Notes: generated by a model from the sequence alone, not told the origin. DNA of 44,460 bases from Candidatus Neomicrothrix sp. UBA2131 (GCA_002329075.1 DCXR01000045.1:1-44460); one strand, 5' to 3'; shown: positions 17,691-25,638, counted from the stretch's first letter. Numbers and translations: made by a program.

Positions 17691-17989
17691 CCGGAGAAGC
17701 CTCCCCCGACGGGCAGGTCGATCTGCCCTGCCAGGGCGACATCCAGTCCGGTCAACCCACCTGCGCTGTGCGTCGTGAGCAGCACGGCAACCTGATTCCA
17801 CGAGTTCGACCAGTCGGGATGGTGTCCGAGCGACTCGGCGATCTCTGCCACGGCAACCATGAACCGGAACGCTTCGGCGAAGTCGGCGAACGTGAAGTCA
17901 CGGGCCGGCGACGTGCCTTCACAGGGCCAGTCGGGCAGGTACGACTCCAGCCCCTGGAGTTCCCGGGTGGTGAGCAGATCGCGTCCCAT
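17687..17989 (-). CDS. 4a-hydroxytetrahydrobiopterin dehydratase (PCD/DCoH)
   Basis: Dehydrates 4a-carbinolamine pterins to regenerate pterin cofactor after aromatic amino acid hydroxylation, or serves an uncharacterised pterin role where no hydroxylase exists. The ~100-residue protein contains the signature LGHHPDWSNSWNQVAVLLTTHSAGGLTGLD, with the histidines and Asp of the active site, and FxFxxFxEAFRFM before it. The ATG at 17989 gives a normal family length; upstream codons would run into sufC2. It is the last gene of the minus-strand suf block, 16 nt after sufC2, so probably cotranscribed. No aromatic amino acid hydroxylase is in view. The stop codon shares CTAG with sufU. Confidence 0.88.
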   Translation of the reverse strand: MGRDLLTTRELQGLESYLPDWPCEGTSPARDFTFADFAEAFRFMVAVAEIAESLGHHPDWSNSWNQVAVLLTTHSAGGLTGLDVALAGQIDLPVGGGFSG

Positions 17990-18005
17990 GGTCCGGAGTG
18001 CCGGA

Positions 18006-18818
18006 TCAGGCGAACGGATCTTCGCCGAAGCCGGCAGCGTGGGGCAGGCCCACCCGGGTCTCGGACTCTTCGGTAGCAGCGTCGCCGAGCACGCCCGCAT
18101 AGCCCTCCGCCTCGAGTTGCTCCGCCAACTCGTGACCGCCCGTCACCCGGATCGTCCCACGTGACAGCACGTGGATCCGATCCGGTTCGAGCACCTCGAG
18201 GAGTCGGGCGAAGTGCGTGATGGCGAGTACGCCGAGGCCGTCCTCGTCGGTGGCCTCCTGGATGCGACGGGACACCGTCGCCAGGGCATCGACGTCGAGG
18301 CCCGAGTCGATCTCGTCGAGCACCGCATAGCGCGCCCCGAGCACGCCGAGTTGGAGTGCCTCGTTGCGCTTCTTCTCGCCGCCGGAGAGGTCCACGTTCA
18401 GGGGCCGGTCCAGGAGGCGCTCGTCGATGCCCAGGGACCCGGCCTCGGTGGCAAGCGCCTCGCGCACGGCATCCGGATCACGACCTCCGGCACGGGCGGC
18501 CTCGGTCAACAGCGCTTCCAGGCTCACGCCCGGCACTTCGATCGGATGTTGCAGACAGAGGAACAGGCCGGCCTGCGCCCGCTCCCAGGGGGTCAACCCG
18601 AGCAGGTCGACACCGTCGAGCGTCACCGACCCACCGGTGACCTCATAGCCGGGACGTCCCATCAGGACATGCGACAGCGTCGACTTGCCGGAGCCGTTCG
18701 GCCCCATGACGGCATGGACCTCGCCGGGCCTGACCTCCAGGTCGATGCCCCTCAGGATCTCGGTGTCGGCGGCGCATGCACGCAGGCTCTCGATCCGGAG
18801 AACGCGCTCAACGCTCAT
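18006..18818 (-). CDS. sufC2: Fe-S cluster assembly ATPase SufC (copy 2)
   Basis: A second SufC-type ATPase, 270 residues, with Walker A GPNGSGKST (39-47), LCLQHPIEVPG Q-loop, signature LSGGEKKR (144-151), Walker B LDEIDSGLD and ITHFARLL H-loop. It differs from copy 1 in much of its helical subdomain and has a ~20-residue C-terminal extension ending in FGEDPFA. Its DEIDSGLDVDAL wording is the form I associate with the sufC of Streptomyces-type operons. Its ATG overlaps the stop of the Rieske ferredoxin gene by 4 nt, and it lies downstream of sufD, which supports a working SufC rather than an unrelated ABC protein. Confidence 0.93.
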   Translation of the reverse strand: MSVERVLRIESLRACAADTEILRGIDLEVRPGEVHAVMGPNGSGKSTLSHVLMGRPGYEVTGGSVTLDGVDLLGLTPWERAQAGLFLCLQHPIEVPGVSLEALLTEAARAGGRDPDAVREALATEAGSLGIDERLLDRPLNVDLSGGEKKRNEALQLGVLGARYAVLDEIDSGLDVDALATVSRRIQEATDEDGLGVLAITHFARLLEVLEPDRIHVLSRGTIRVTGGHELAEQLEAEGYAGVLGDAATEESETRVGLPHAAGFGEDPFA

Positions 18819-19141
18819 CGGTCCGCCTCTGGCAACGTGACCAGAACATCCTCGCCGTCGATCCGCACCCTGTACACGGGCACCGGCCGGGATGCCGGAA
18901 GGGTCAGGGCCTCGCCGGTCTCGAGTGAGAACAGGCTGCCGTGCTTCCAGCATTCGAGGGCGCACTCATCGGCATCGACGATCCCCTCCGCCAGGGACAC
19001 CTCGGCATGCGAGCAGGTGTCGCCGATGGCGTGCACGGTGTCGCCCAACCGCACCAACGCGACCGGACATCCGTCGATCTCCACCCGGAGGGAGGCAGCC
19101 TCGGCGAGATCGGAGAGTGCGCAGGCCCGCACCTCGTTCAT
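18815..19141 (-). CDS. Rieske-type [2Fe-2S] ferredoxin of the suf operon
   Basis: The 108-residue protein has the Rieske cluster ligands C43-x-H45 (DTCSHAEVSL) and C64-xx-H67 (CWKHGSLF), as in non-haem dioxygenase ferredoxins. Homologues sit between sufD and sufC in many actinobacterial suf operons; their exact role is not settled, and electron supply to cluster assembly is a common suggestion. Both ends overlap neighbours by 4 nt, with the sufD stop at the start and the sufC2 start at the stop, so translation is coupled through the block. No signal peptide is present. Confidence 0.92.
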   Translation of the reverse strand: MNEVRACALSDLAEAASLRVEIDGCPVALVRLGDTVHAIGDTCSHAEVSLAEGIVDADECALECWKHGSLFSLETGEALTLPASRPVPVYRVRIDGEDVLVTLPEADR

Positions 19142-20478
19142 ACCGCCCCCTTTGCGCCGACCGTCGAGTGGCGGTTCAGTTTCTCGATGAGTCCCCTCTG
19201 GAGGCGATCCCCCACTGAGGGCACAGGCGCTGCCGCCACCACCTCGGAGAAGAACCCCTCGAGCAGCAGTCGCTCGGCCACGATCGTCGGCACCCCACGG
19301 CTCTCGAGGTAGAAGCGTTGGTCCGCATCGACCGGTGAGATGGTCGAGGCGTGGCTGCACATCACGTCGTCGGTCTCGATCTCGAGGTTCGGCACGCTCT
19401 CGGCCCATGCATCGGGCGACAGCTTGATGTTGCGGTTCGTCTGGTTGGCCCGGGTCCGGACGGCCTCTGGGCGGACCCGGATGAGGCCGGTGTAGACGGA
19501 GCGCGATGCATCGTCGACGGCACCCTTGAACAGGAGTTCGCTGACGGTGTCCGGGGCGGCGTGGTCGAGGAAGGTGCGGTAGTCGAGCGCCTGTGCGCCG
19601 TCCCCGAAGTATGCGGCGGTGATGCGGCACTCGGCTCCCCGGCCCAGCAGCCGGCTGTCGGTTCGGGTGCGCGCGTAGTCGCCACCGAGCCCGGCGTGGA
19701 ACAGTTCACCCGAGGCGTCCTGTCCTACATGGACCTCCTGGTGGGCCATCTGCCAGACCCGCTGTCCGAGTTCCTGCAGGACGGCGTGGCACAGTCGACC
19801 CGCCCGGCCGACGGTCGCCTCGAGCACCGGGGCCACCAGGGCCCCGACGTCGTCGGAGGTCTGGACCTCGACCACCGCGACCTCGGCGTCGACGCCGCAG
19901 TGGACCACCAGTCGGGGGAACGCCGCCACGCCCTCGGTGGCGACATGGCTCACGACCACGACCGGCCCGTCGAGCCGGACCCCGTCGGGAACCACCACGG
20001 CGAGGGGTTCGGGACAGAACGCACGGTTGAGGTGGCCGAACAGGTCGACCGGTGCCTCGAGGACGGCGCCCAGAAGCGCTGGTCCGCTTACGAGATCGGC
20101 AACGGTTCCGATGAGTACATCGGCTTCGGTCGCTGCCTCGGAGATGTAGACCGACTGGATCCAACCGTCACACAGGACGACGGTCGCTGCAGCGCCATCG
20201 GCGATGAAGCCGTCGACACCCGTGTTGGCAACGGGCCGCTGCGAGGATGGCAGGTAGCGCTCCAGGTCCAGTTCGTCGATCCGGGAATAGCGCCAGACCT
20301 CTTCGCCGACATCCGGGTGTGCGACATCGCCGAGGCCGGCGACCGCAGCAGCACGCCGGGTACACATCCAGTCCGGCCCGGGAAGCGCGGCGGAGACGTC
20401 GGGGGTGAAGCGTTTCAGGACACGACCTCGGGCGGGAGATGGCTGGTGGATCTGGCATGGCCGCATTTCGCCGGCCAC
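19138..20478 (-). CDS. sufD: Fe-S cluster assembly protein SufD
   Basis: Scaffold subunit that pairs with SufB and SufC. The 446-residue frame holds the SufB/D beta-helix and the C-terminal signature NLEIETDDVMCSHASTISPVDADQRFYLESRGV, with the conserved His after CS. The N-terminal EEVWRYSRIDELDLERY is typical of actinobacterial SufD. The start is uncertain: GTG 20478 or ATG 20466 are the only usual codons before the conserved VLKRFTP stretch, and GGTGG lies about 8 nt before the ATG. It is closely followed by the Rieske gene (4-nt overlap). SufB, normally upstream, is missing; the preceding gene is a small HTH protein. Confidence 0.92.
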   Translation of the reverse strand: MAGEMRPCQIHQPSPARGRVLKRFTPDVSAALPGPDWMCTRRAAAVAGLGDVAHPDVGEEVWRYSRIDELDLERYLPSSQRPVANTGVDGFIADGAAATVVLCDGWIQSVYISEAATEADVLIGTVADLVSGPALLGAVLEAPVDLFGHLNRAFCPEPLAVVVPDGVRLDGPVVVVSHVATEGVAAFPRLVVHCGVDAEVAVVEVQTSDDVGALVAPVLEATVGRAGRLCHAVLQELGQRVWQMAHQEVHVGQDASGELFHAGLGGDYARTRTDSRLLGRGAECRITAAYFGDGAQALDYRTFLDHAAPDTVSELLFKGAVDDASRSVYTGLIRVRPEAVRTRANQTNRNIKLSPDAWAESVPNLEIETDDVMCSHASTISPVDADQRFYLESRGVPTIVAERLLLEGFFSEVVAAAPVPSVGDRLQRGLIEKLNRHSTVGAKGAV

Positions 20479-20486
20479 CTATTTAC

Positions 20487-20500
20487 CCTATCGGCATAGG
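20487..20500. promoter_or_regulatory. Short perfect dyad ahead of sufD
   Basis: CCTAT-CGGC-ATAGG is a perfect 5-4-5 inverted repeat lying 8 bp upstream of the GTG start of sufD, in the 60-nt gap after the HTH gene. It is a candidate operator or RNA hairpin near the ribosome site. It does not match the larger palindrome ahead of sufCSU. Confidence 0.35.
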
Positions 20501-20538
20501 AGAAATCCCCGGCCGGCTGGTGGGCCGGGCCGGGCCGG

Positions 20539-20766
20539 TCACTGCCCTTCCTGGTACAGGTGCTGGAGGGAACCGGGTTCGATGCGAAAACTCTCGATGG
20601 CCTCGAGGATGTCGGACTGCCGGAACCGGATGACCCGTCCCATCCGGTAGCCGGGAACCTTGCCCTGGTCGACGAGCTTGTAGAGCGTGCGGGGCGTTAT
20701 GCCGAGCATCTCCGCCGCCGCAGCGGTGTTGAGCCATTCCGGTTTTTGTGGTGTCATCTCTGTCAT
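20539..20766 (-). CDS. Small MerR/AlpA-type helix-turn-helix DNA-binding protein
   Basis: The 75-residue protein is a single winged HTH of the excisionase/AlpA/BldC type: EWLNTAAAAEMLGITPRTLYKLVDQGKVPGYRMG places the two helices at about residues 10-30, followed by the wing RVIRFRQSDILEAIESF. There is no effector domain. Stand-alone proteins like this act either as excisionases or as small transcription factors such as BldC. Here no recombinase or phage gene is nearby. It lies 60 nt upstream of sufD on the same strand and is divergent from the pseudo-ATPase gene, so a regulatory role for one or both is plausible but not shown. A second Met at residue 4 is an alternative start. Confidence 0.8.
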   Translation of the reverse strand: MTEMTPQKPEWLNTAAAAEMLGITPRTLYKLVDQGKVPGYRMGRVIRFRQSDILEAIESFRIEPGSLQHLYQEGQ

Positions 20767-20843
20767 CCCATGATCTTTCCACTATTTTCCATACCCATGC
20801 AAGCGTCCCACCCCGACTTCCGGAACCCGGTGCGGTGCACGGC

Positions 20844-20849
20844 TAGCGT
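20844..20849 (+). promoter_or_regulatory. Leaderless-type -10 element for the CpaE/Ssd-like gene
   Basis: TAGCGT lies 9 nt upstream of the ATG at 20859, with no Shine-Dalgarno sequence between. Confidence 0.35.
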
Positions 20850-20858
20850 GCCGCGACG

Positions 20859-22157
20859 ATGACCCCGTCCACCGGCCCGGGAGGTGCCCACCGCTACGTA
20901 CTCCTGGGTCTTGCCTCCGGAGCACCACCCTGGATGCCCACCGTCGACCTCCGCCTCGCCGACCTCGGCACCGGCCACGAGTTCCTCCCCTGCGCCGGCA
21001 TCGCCGATCTGCTCAATCGCCTCGCCTCCGGTCGTCCCTTCTCGGCCCTCCTCGTAGACCACCGCACCGTGGGTCTCGACCGTGAGCTCATCAGCCGGGC
21101 TCGAACCGCCGCCTGCCCTGTCCTGGTCGTCGGTGGTGACGTCGAACGATGGACCGGACTCGGCGCAGCAGCCGTGGTTCAAAGCGACCTCGACCCAACA
21201 GAATTCGCCCGCACGCTCGAACGGCAGGCCCGGCCGATCGGCCGCATCGACCGACTCGAGTTCGGAGGGCCTACCAGGACGACCGGGGACAGGTGGACGG
21301 GTCGACTCGTCGCCATAACCGGACCGGGCGGCACGGGTGCATCCACCATCGCCCGAAGCCTCGCCTTCGGCCTCGCCGAAGACCCACGCCTGCGCGGCTC
21401 GGTCACCCTCGTCGACGCCTGCCTCGAGGCCGACCAGGCCCTCCTCCACGGGGTCGACGACGCACCGATGACCCTCCAGGAGGCAACCCAGGCACATCGG
21501 GGCGGCCTCCCGGGTGCCGAAGAACTCGACCGCTTCCTCGTGGCCCCGGCCGGCCTGTCGTATCGCCTCCTCCCGGGAATCCGCCGACGACGGGACTGGC
21601 CGACCATCGGTGGATCGAGCCTCCGGGTGACCCTGGCCAACCTCTGTCGCCACAACCTCATCACGGTCGTGGACGTGGACCCCGATGTCGACCTGGCCCC
21701 GGACGAGCAGCCGACGGGGCCTTCCACCCCGGGCGAGCCGGCACAGGTCGTGTGCGACCTCGCCGACCTCGTCGTGGTGGTGGGACGTACCGGCACACGC
21801 AGCGGTCGTAAGGGTGCAGCCGCCCTGGGCCGCACGATCGCCAACCTGCTCGAAGCGGGCCTTCCCGATGACCGCCTTCTACCACTGTGTCTCACAGACA
21901 CACCCGACCGGGTCCGCCGCTCCGATCGCCGCAGGTCGAAGGCCTCGGTTTCCAACCACGTCGAAGACGCCGAGGGGACAGTTCTCCTGCCCGACCCCGG
22001 TCCCGACCCCGAACCCGCCTACGGAACCCACCTGGCACGACTCCTCCTGCGCCACCTGGACCGCCTCCCAGACCGAATCGACATGGGCGGCCTCATTCCG
22101 GTTGCACCCGGCAGCCTCGGCACCTCCTCCGAGGCCGACGACGAGGACCGGTCATGA
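20859..22157 (+). CDS. CpaE/Ssd-like MinD-family protein with degenerate Walker A
   Basis: The 432-residue protein has an N-terminal receiver-like alpha/beta domain (about 10-125) without an evident phosphorylation centre, then a ParA/MinD-type domain (about 148-350). Its P-loop reads GPGGTGAST (155-163). The signature Lys and the P-loop Lys of KGGxGKS are both replaced, by Pro and Ala. The switch regions remain as VTLVDACLEAD (183-192) and VVDVDPDVD (270-278). This layout matches CpaE/TadZ and the mycobacterial septum-site protein Ssd. Those proteins localise secretion pili or affect division. No tad/flp genes are present here. The C-terminal ~80 residues are acidic and Pro-rich. Its stop overlaps the next start by 4 nt (ATGA). 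ATP hydrolysis is unlikely by sequence. Confidence 0.75.
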   Translation: MTPSTGPGGAHRYVLLGLASGAPPWMPTVDLRLADLGTGHEFLPCAGIADLLNRLASGRPFSALLVDHRTVGLDRELISRARTAACPVLVVGGDVERWTGLGAAAVVQSDLDPTEFARTLERQARPIGRIDRLEFGGPTRTTGDRWTGRLVAITGPGGTGASTIARSLAFGLAEDPRLRGSVTLVDACLEADQALLHGVDDAPMTLQEATQAHRGGLPGAEELDRFLVAPAGLSYRLLPGIRRRRDWPTIGGSSLRVTLANLCRHNLITVVDVDPDVDLAPDEQPTGPSTPGEPAQVVCDLADLVVVVGRTGTRSGRKGAAALGRTIANLLEAGLPDDRLLPLCLTDTPDRVRRSDRRRSKASVSNHVEDAEGTVLLPDPGPDPEPAYGTHLARLLLRHLDRLPDRIDMGGLIPVAPGSLGTSSEADDEDRS

Positions 22158-23167
22158 GCACCCGCAGGACCGCCGACCCACGGGAGGTGGCCGGCGTCGA
22201 ACACCAGGCGGAGGTGCTGAGCCGCCTCCAGTTCCCCGGCATAGTCACGCTCGAAGGCTTCCACCGCGACGGTGGAACCGTGACACTCCGACTCGGAGAC
22301 GACCTACCCACGTTGGGCGAACGAACCCCGGCGAGCGCTGCGGAATGCGCCTACCTGGGTGCAGCGCTGGGCAGGACCGTCGGCGAGGTGCACCGTGCCG
22401 GCTTCGCACATCGTGACCTTCGACCAGACACTGTCCTCGTGGACGAAGAGGGCAGGCCCCTTCTGAGCGGCTTCGACCGTGCGACGGAGGCCACCGCTGA
22501 AGTCCGGCAGGAGGACCTGAGGGCGCTACTGCTGCTGCTCGCCGGCCTCCTCGACCTGCTGCCCGCAACAGACGTCGTCGACGAACGACGATTCCGACGG
22601 CGTCTGGCAAGGACGCTACGTCCACGCCGACACGGCGACGTGATCGACCTTTCGGGCACCCTGGCGGAACTCGGCGCCGAGTTCGACGAGCGCTCCCCCG
22701 ACCTTTCGACCGACACTCCGGGCGACGACCTCCGCCTGCGCATCAAGTCCAGGATGTCCCTGTCCCGCGTTCGGGCCCGGCCGGTGCTTCTGGTCACCCT
22801 TGCGGTCGCCGCCCTGCTCTACGGCGTGGGCATCAACAGGGAGTCCCGGCCCGTGCTGGCCCCCGACGGGCCGGTCGTCGAGTTCGACGGCCAGCGCTAC
22901 CAGGTGGGACGCCCCGGTGACGTTGCCGTGATCGGCGACTGGACCTCCGCCAACGGAACCTGCGACGGTCCCTCAACGGTGGTGCTGCTACGACCGGCGA
23001 GTGGCGAACTGTTCGTCTTCTCCGCCTGGGCGGAATCCGGCGAGGTGCTCGCAAGCCGCGCCGGCACCCACCGGGACGCAACGGGCCTCGAAGTTCGGAC
23101 CGGCGAGTGCGACGAGCTGCTGCTCGTGGACGGCGAGGGTGGCCGCACCCCGGTCGTTGTCGGCTAA
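22154..23167 (+). CDS. Membrane-anchored Ser/Thr pseudokinase with an external domain
   Basis: The 337-residue protein begins with a shortened kinase lobe. There is an alphaC-like helix (EHQAEVLSRLQFPGIVTLEGF, about 16-36) but no Gly-rich loop and no VAIK lysine. The catalytic loop reads H86-R-D-L-R-P-D-T-V, with Asp where Asn normally binds metal, and the DFG position reads GFD (106-108). A basic stretch precedes one membrane span (about 209-226). The outer part (227-337) has RPGDVAVIGDWTS and VVLLRPASGELFVF, like a single FG-GAP/VCBS-type blade, and two cysteines (C270, C319) that could pair. It is coupled to the CpaE/Ssd-like gene by ATGA overlap. It is probably a binding or scaffold module, not an active kinase. 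Confidence 0.75.
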   Translation: MSTRRTADPREVAGVEHQAEVLSRLQFPGIVTLEGFHRDGGTVTLRLGDDLPTLGERTPASAAECAYLGAALGRTVGEVHRAGFAHRDLRPDTVLVDEEGRPLLSGFDRATEATAEVRQEDLRALLLLLAGLLDLLPATDVVDERRFRRRLARTLRPRRHGDVIDLSGTLAELGAEFDERSPDLSTDTPGDDLRLRIKSRMSLSRVRARPVLLVTLAVAALLYGVGINRESRPVLAPDGPVVEFDGQRYQVGRPGDVAVIGDWTSANGTCDGPSTVVLLRPASGELFVFSAWAESGEVLASRAGTHRDATGLEVRTGECDELLLVDGEGGRTPVVVG

Positions 23168-23706
23168 CCGTTTCCGTCCTCGGGGCGCTCACCCACCCAG
23201 ATGCCGTGGGGTGCCCCGGGGAACCACGCCATGACCCGTTCCTCGTGCAGCGTGAAGCCCAGACGAAGGGCTACGGCCTGCGAGCGGTGGTTGTCCGTGA
23301 GAATGCACGAATAGAGGCGATCCTCTCGGAGTTCGCTGAAGGCGTGGTCCCGGGCTGCCGCTCCTGCCTCGGTTGCGAACCCGTTGCCCCAGAAGGTCGG
23401 ATCGAGGGTCCACCCGACCTCGACGCCCGGCCAGTCGACGCGGACCGGGTTGAACAGGCCCGCTCTACCCACGAACCGGCCGGTCGCCCTCTCCTCGAGG
23501 GCCCAGAGCCCCGTGCCACGGAGCGCCCAGTGGCCAGCGAGCCCCGCCATCTGTGCCCATGCAGCATCACGGTCGAATTCCCTCGGGGTGTGCAACCAAC
23601 GCCGGACCTCGGGCGAGTCCATCATGGCGAAGTAGTCGTCGAGGTCGTCGTCGCTGAAGGGCCGCATCAGGAGTCGCTCGGTCTCGATCGTCGGACAGGC
23701 ACCCAT
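23164..23706 (-). CDS. GNAT-family N-acetyltransferase (RimJ/RimL type)
   Basis: The 180-residue product begins ACPTIETERLLMRPFSDDDLDDYFAMM, the classic start of RimJ/RimL-like acetyltransferases. Its acetyl-CoA pyrophosphate loop appears as PTFWGNGFATEAGAAARDHAF (Q/RxxGxG/A form) around residues 100-118. The later strand has ILTDNHRSQAVALRLGF, where the conserved Asn and Ser sit. The family acetylates protein N-termini, small amines or antibiotics; the target is unknown. ATG 23706 is chosen because the longer frame upstream is the antisense of the biotin carrier gene. Its last codons overlap the pseudokinase stop by 4 nt, tail to tail. Confidence 0.85.
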   Translation of the reverse strand: MGACPTIETERLLMRPFSDDDLDDYFAMMDSPEVRRWLHTPREFDRDAAWAQMAGLAGHWALRGTGLWALEERATGRFVGRAGLFNPVRVDWPGVEVGWTLDPTFWGNGFATEAGAAARDHAFSELREDRLYSCILTDNHRSQAVALRLGFTLHEERVMAWFPGAPHGIWVGERPEDGNG

Positions 23707-23767
23707 TCCCAGAGCCTGCCTCACCGCCGGGGTGGCATCGCGGTCGGGCTGCTGCTGGACTGCGCCG

Positions 23768-23992
23768 ATGCAACTTGTCGAGGCCCAATCGCCTGTCACC
23801 GGCGTGGTCTGGCAGATGCGGACCACGGTCGGCGCCGACGTGGCAGCGGGCGACGTCCTGCTGGTCGTCGAATCCATGAAGATGGAGATCCCCGTGGAGT
23901 CACCGGTGGCGGGGACCGTCGCCGAACTGCTGGTAGCCGAGGGAGATGCCGTCGGCGAGGACGATCCCGTCGCTCGCATCGCTCCCGCCTGA
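23768..23992 (+). CDS. Biotin carboxyl carrier protein (stand-alone biotinyl domain)
   Basis: The 74-residue protein is a single biotinyl/lipoyl domain with the biotin site ESMKMEI, biotinylated on K38, and the mirrored half SPVAGTVAELLVAEGDAV. It carries CO2 between a biotin carboxylase and a carboxyltransferase. A carboxyltransferase beta subunit is encoded convergently 17 nt away, a likely partner. There is no biotin carboxylase in the window. The ATG at 23768 gives a compact domain; no strong ribosome site is seen. Small stand-alone biotin carriers of 70-75 residues occur in actinobacteria. Confidence 0.88.
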   Translation: MQLVEAQSPVTGVVWQMRTTVGADVAAGDVLLVVESMKMEIPVESPVAGTVAELLVAEGDAVGEDDPVARIAPA

Positions 23993-24013
23993 GCGGGGCC
24001 TTCCGCCGCTCAG
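23989..24013. terminator. Bidirectional hairpin between carrier and carboxyltransferase genes
   Basis: CTGAGCGG (23989-23996) and CCGCTCAG (24006-24013) form a perfect 8-bp stem with a 9-nt loop. The stem includes the stop codons of both convergent genes. Confidence 0.6.
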
Positions 24014-25638
24014 GGCCGGTAGCCGAAGCCTGACGGGCCCGTCGTCCGCAGGGGTGCCGCCAGGTTGGCGAACTCGCACAGCAGGGGCCGGGTCCCACGT
24101 GGATCGATGATCTCCTCGACGAGGAAGGCCTCGGCGGTGCGGAACGGCGAACGCACGCTGTTGAGCCGTTCCGTGATCTCGGCCAGGAGCGCCTCGGGGT
24201 CGTCGGACTGCTCGAGGTCCGACCTGTAGGCGGCCTCCACTCCCCCCTCGACGGGTAGCGAACCCCAGTCGCCTGACGGCCACGCATAGCGGTACTGGAA
24301 CCGATGGGCCGGAGAGTGCGCTGCGCCGGCCACCCCGAAGGCCTTGCGCACCAGGATCGAGCACCACGGCACCGTGGCCTGGTACACGGCGGCCAGCGCC
24401 CGGGAGCCGTGCCGGATCGTGGCTGCACGCTCGGCTTCGGTCCCGATCACGAAGCCGGGGTTGTCGACGAGGTGCACCACCGGCAGGTGGAATGTCTCGG
24501 CCAGGTCCACGAACCGGACCACCTTCTGCGAGGCATCGGCAGTCCAGCCGCCCCCGTAGTGGTAGGGGTCGCCGGCCAGCACCGCCACCGGCCACCCGTC
24601 GAGTCGGGCCAGTCCCGTGATCGCCGACCGGCCGAAGCGGGCCCCGATCTCGAAGAACGACCCCTGGTCGAACACCGACTCGACGATGTCGCGCATCCTG
24701 TACACGTGGCGCCGGTCTCGGGGCACCACGTCGAGGAGCGAGTCGTCGGTCCGCTCCGGATCGTCGGTGACGGGCCCCCGCCCGGGAAGTTCGTGGATCG
24801 ACGACGGCAGGTACGACAGGAACCGACAGGCGTGTTCGAAGGCCTCCTCCTCCGAACCGACCTCGGCGTCCACGGCACCGTTGCGTGTGTGGATGCGGCT
24901 GCCACCGAGGCTCTCCTTGTCTACCTCTTCGAGACCCAACCGGTTCACGACGGGAGGACCGGCCACGAACAACTGCGAGAGCCCCTTGACCATCACCGAG
25001 TAGTGGCTGCTGACCGCCCGGGCAGCGCCCAGTCCGGCCACCGGACCGAGACACAGCGCCACGACCGGCACCGTGGCGAGGTTGGCCACGACGTGTTCCC
25101 ACCCGGGGTTGGCCGGCACATAGGTGCGTGCGCCCCTGGCGTAGGACCCGGCGGAGTTCTCCGACTGCTTCTTCGGGTCGCTGTCGAGCGTCTTGACCGA
25201 CCCCCCACCGCCGGTTCCGTCGATGAGACGAACCAGGGGAAGTCGCAGCTCGAGCGCCATCTGCTCTGCGGCTATCTGCTTGGTGATGATCGAGGCGTCG
25301 GCGGCCCCTCCACGCACCGTGAAGTCGTCGGCGGCCACCACTACCGTCCGGTCGTCGATGCGACCCCGACCGAACACGAAGTTCGAGGCCCGCAGGTCGA
25401 CGAGGTTCCCCTCGTCGTCATAGGTCGGGGTGCCGGCGATCTTGCCGATCTCGTGGAATGAACCGTCGTCGAGGAGCAGGTCGATGCGCCTGCGCACGTC
25501 GAGCTTGCCGCGGTCATGCTGGCGTCGGACCTTCTCATCGCCGCCCATGTTCTCGGCCAGCGCCTCGCGGGAGTGCAGTTCGTCGAGCTCGGGGGCCCAG
25601 TTGCCTCCGGCGGGCGGGTCGTTCGAACCGGGGGTCAT
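24010..25638 (-). CDS. Acyl-CoA carboxylase, carboxyltransferase (beta) subunit
   Basis: Transfers the carboxyl group from carboxybiotin to an acyl-CoA such as propionyl-, methylcrotonyl- or another CoA ester. The 542-residue protein has the duplicated crotonase fold of PccB/MccB/AccD: an N-half with RTVVVAADDFTVRGGAAD and RLIDGTGGGGSVKTL, and a C-half with PVAVLAGDPYHYGGGWTAD, LVDNPGFVIGTEAE and RKAFGVAGAAH. The oxyanion glycines are in the GGGGS and GVAG segments. ATG 25638 is set by a CGGAGG ribosome site 5 nt upstream, inside a small frame whose TGA overlaps the ATG. The convergent neighbour is a biotin carrier. The acyl substrate cannot be assigned from sequence. Confidence 0.92.
   Translation of the reverse strand: MTPGSNDPPAGGNWAPELDELHSREALAENMGGDEKVRRQHDRGKLDVRRRIDLLLDDGSFHEIGKIAGTPTYDDEGNLVDLRASNFVFGRGRIDDRTVVVAADDFTVRGGAADASIITKQIAAEQMALELRLPLVRLIDGTGGGGSVKTLDSDPKKQSENSAGSYARGARTYVPANPGWEHVVANLATVPVVALCLGPVAGLGAARAVSSHYSVMVKGLSQLFVAGPPVVNRLGLEEVDKESLGGSRIHTRNGAVDAEVGSEEEAFEHACRFLSYLPSSIHELPGRGPVTDDPERTDDSLLDVVPRDRRHVYRMRDIVESVFDQGSFFEIGARFGRSAITGLARLDGWPVAVLAGDPYHYGGGWTADASQKVVRFVDLAETFHLPVVHLVDNPGFVIGTEAERAATIRHGSRALAAVYQATVPWCSILVRKAFGVAGAAHSPAHRFQYRYAWPSGDWGSLPVEGGVEAAYRSDLEQSDDPEALLAEITERLNSVRSPFRTAEAFLVEEIIDPRGTRPLLCEFANLAAPLRTTGPSGFGYRP

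Noticed and set aside
20539..20766. HTH gene as an excisionase of an integrated element
   Set aside because: The fold allows it, but there is no integrase, attachment repeat or phage gene nearby and it sits directly upstream of sufD, so a stand-alone regulator is more likely.
22154..23167. Active PknB-type Ser/Thr kinase
   Set aside because: The Gly-rich loop and ATP-binding Lys are absent, the metal-binding Asn is Asp and DFG reads GFD, so catalysis is unlikely.
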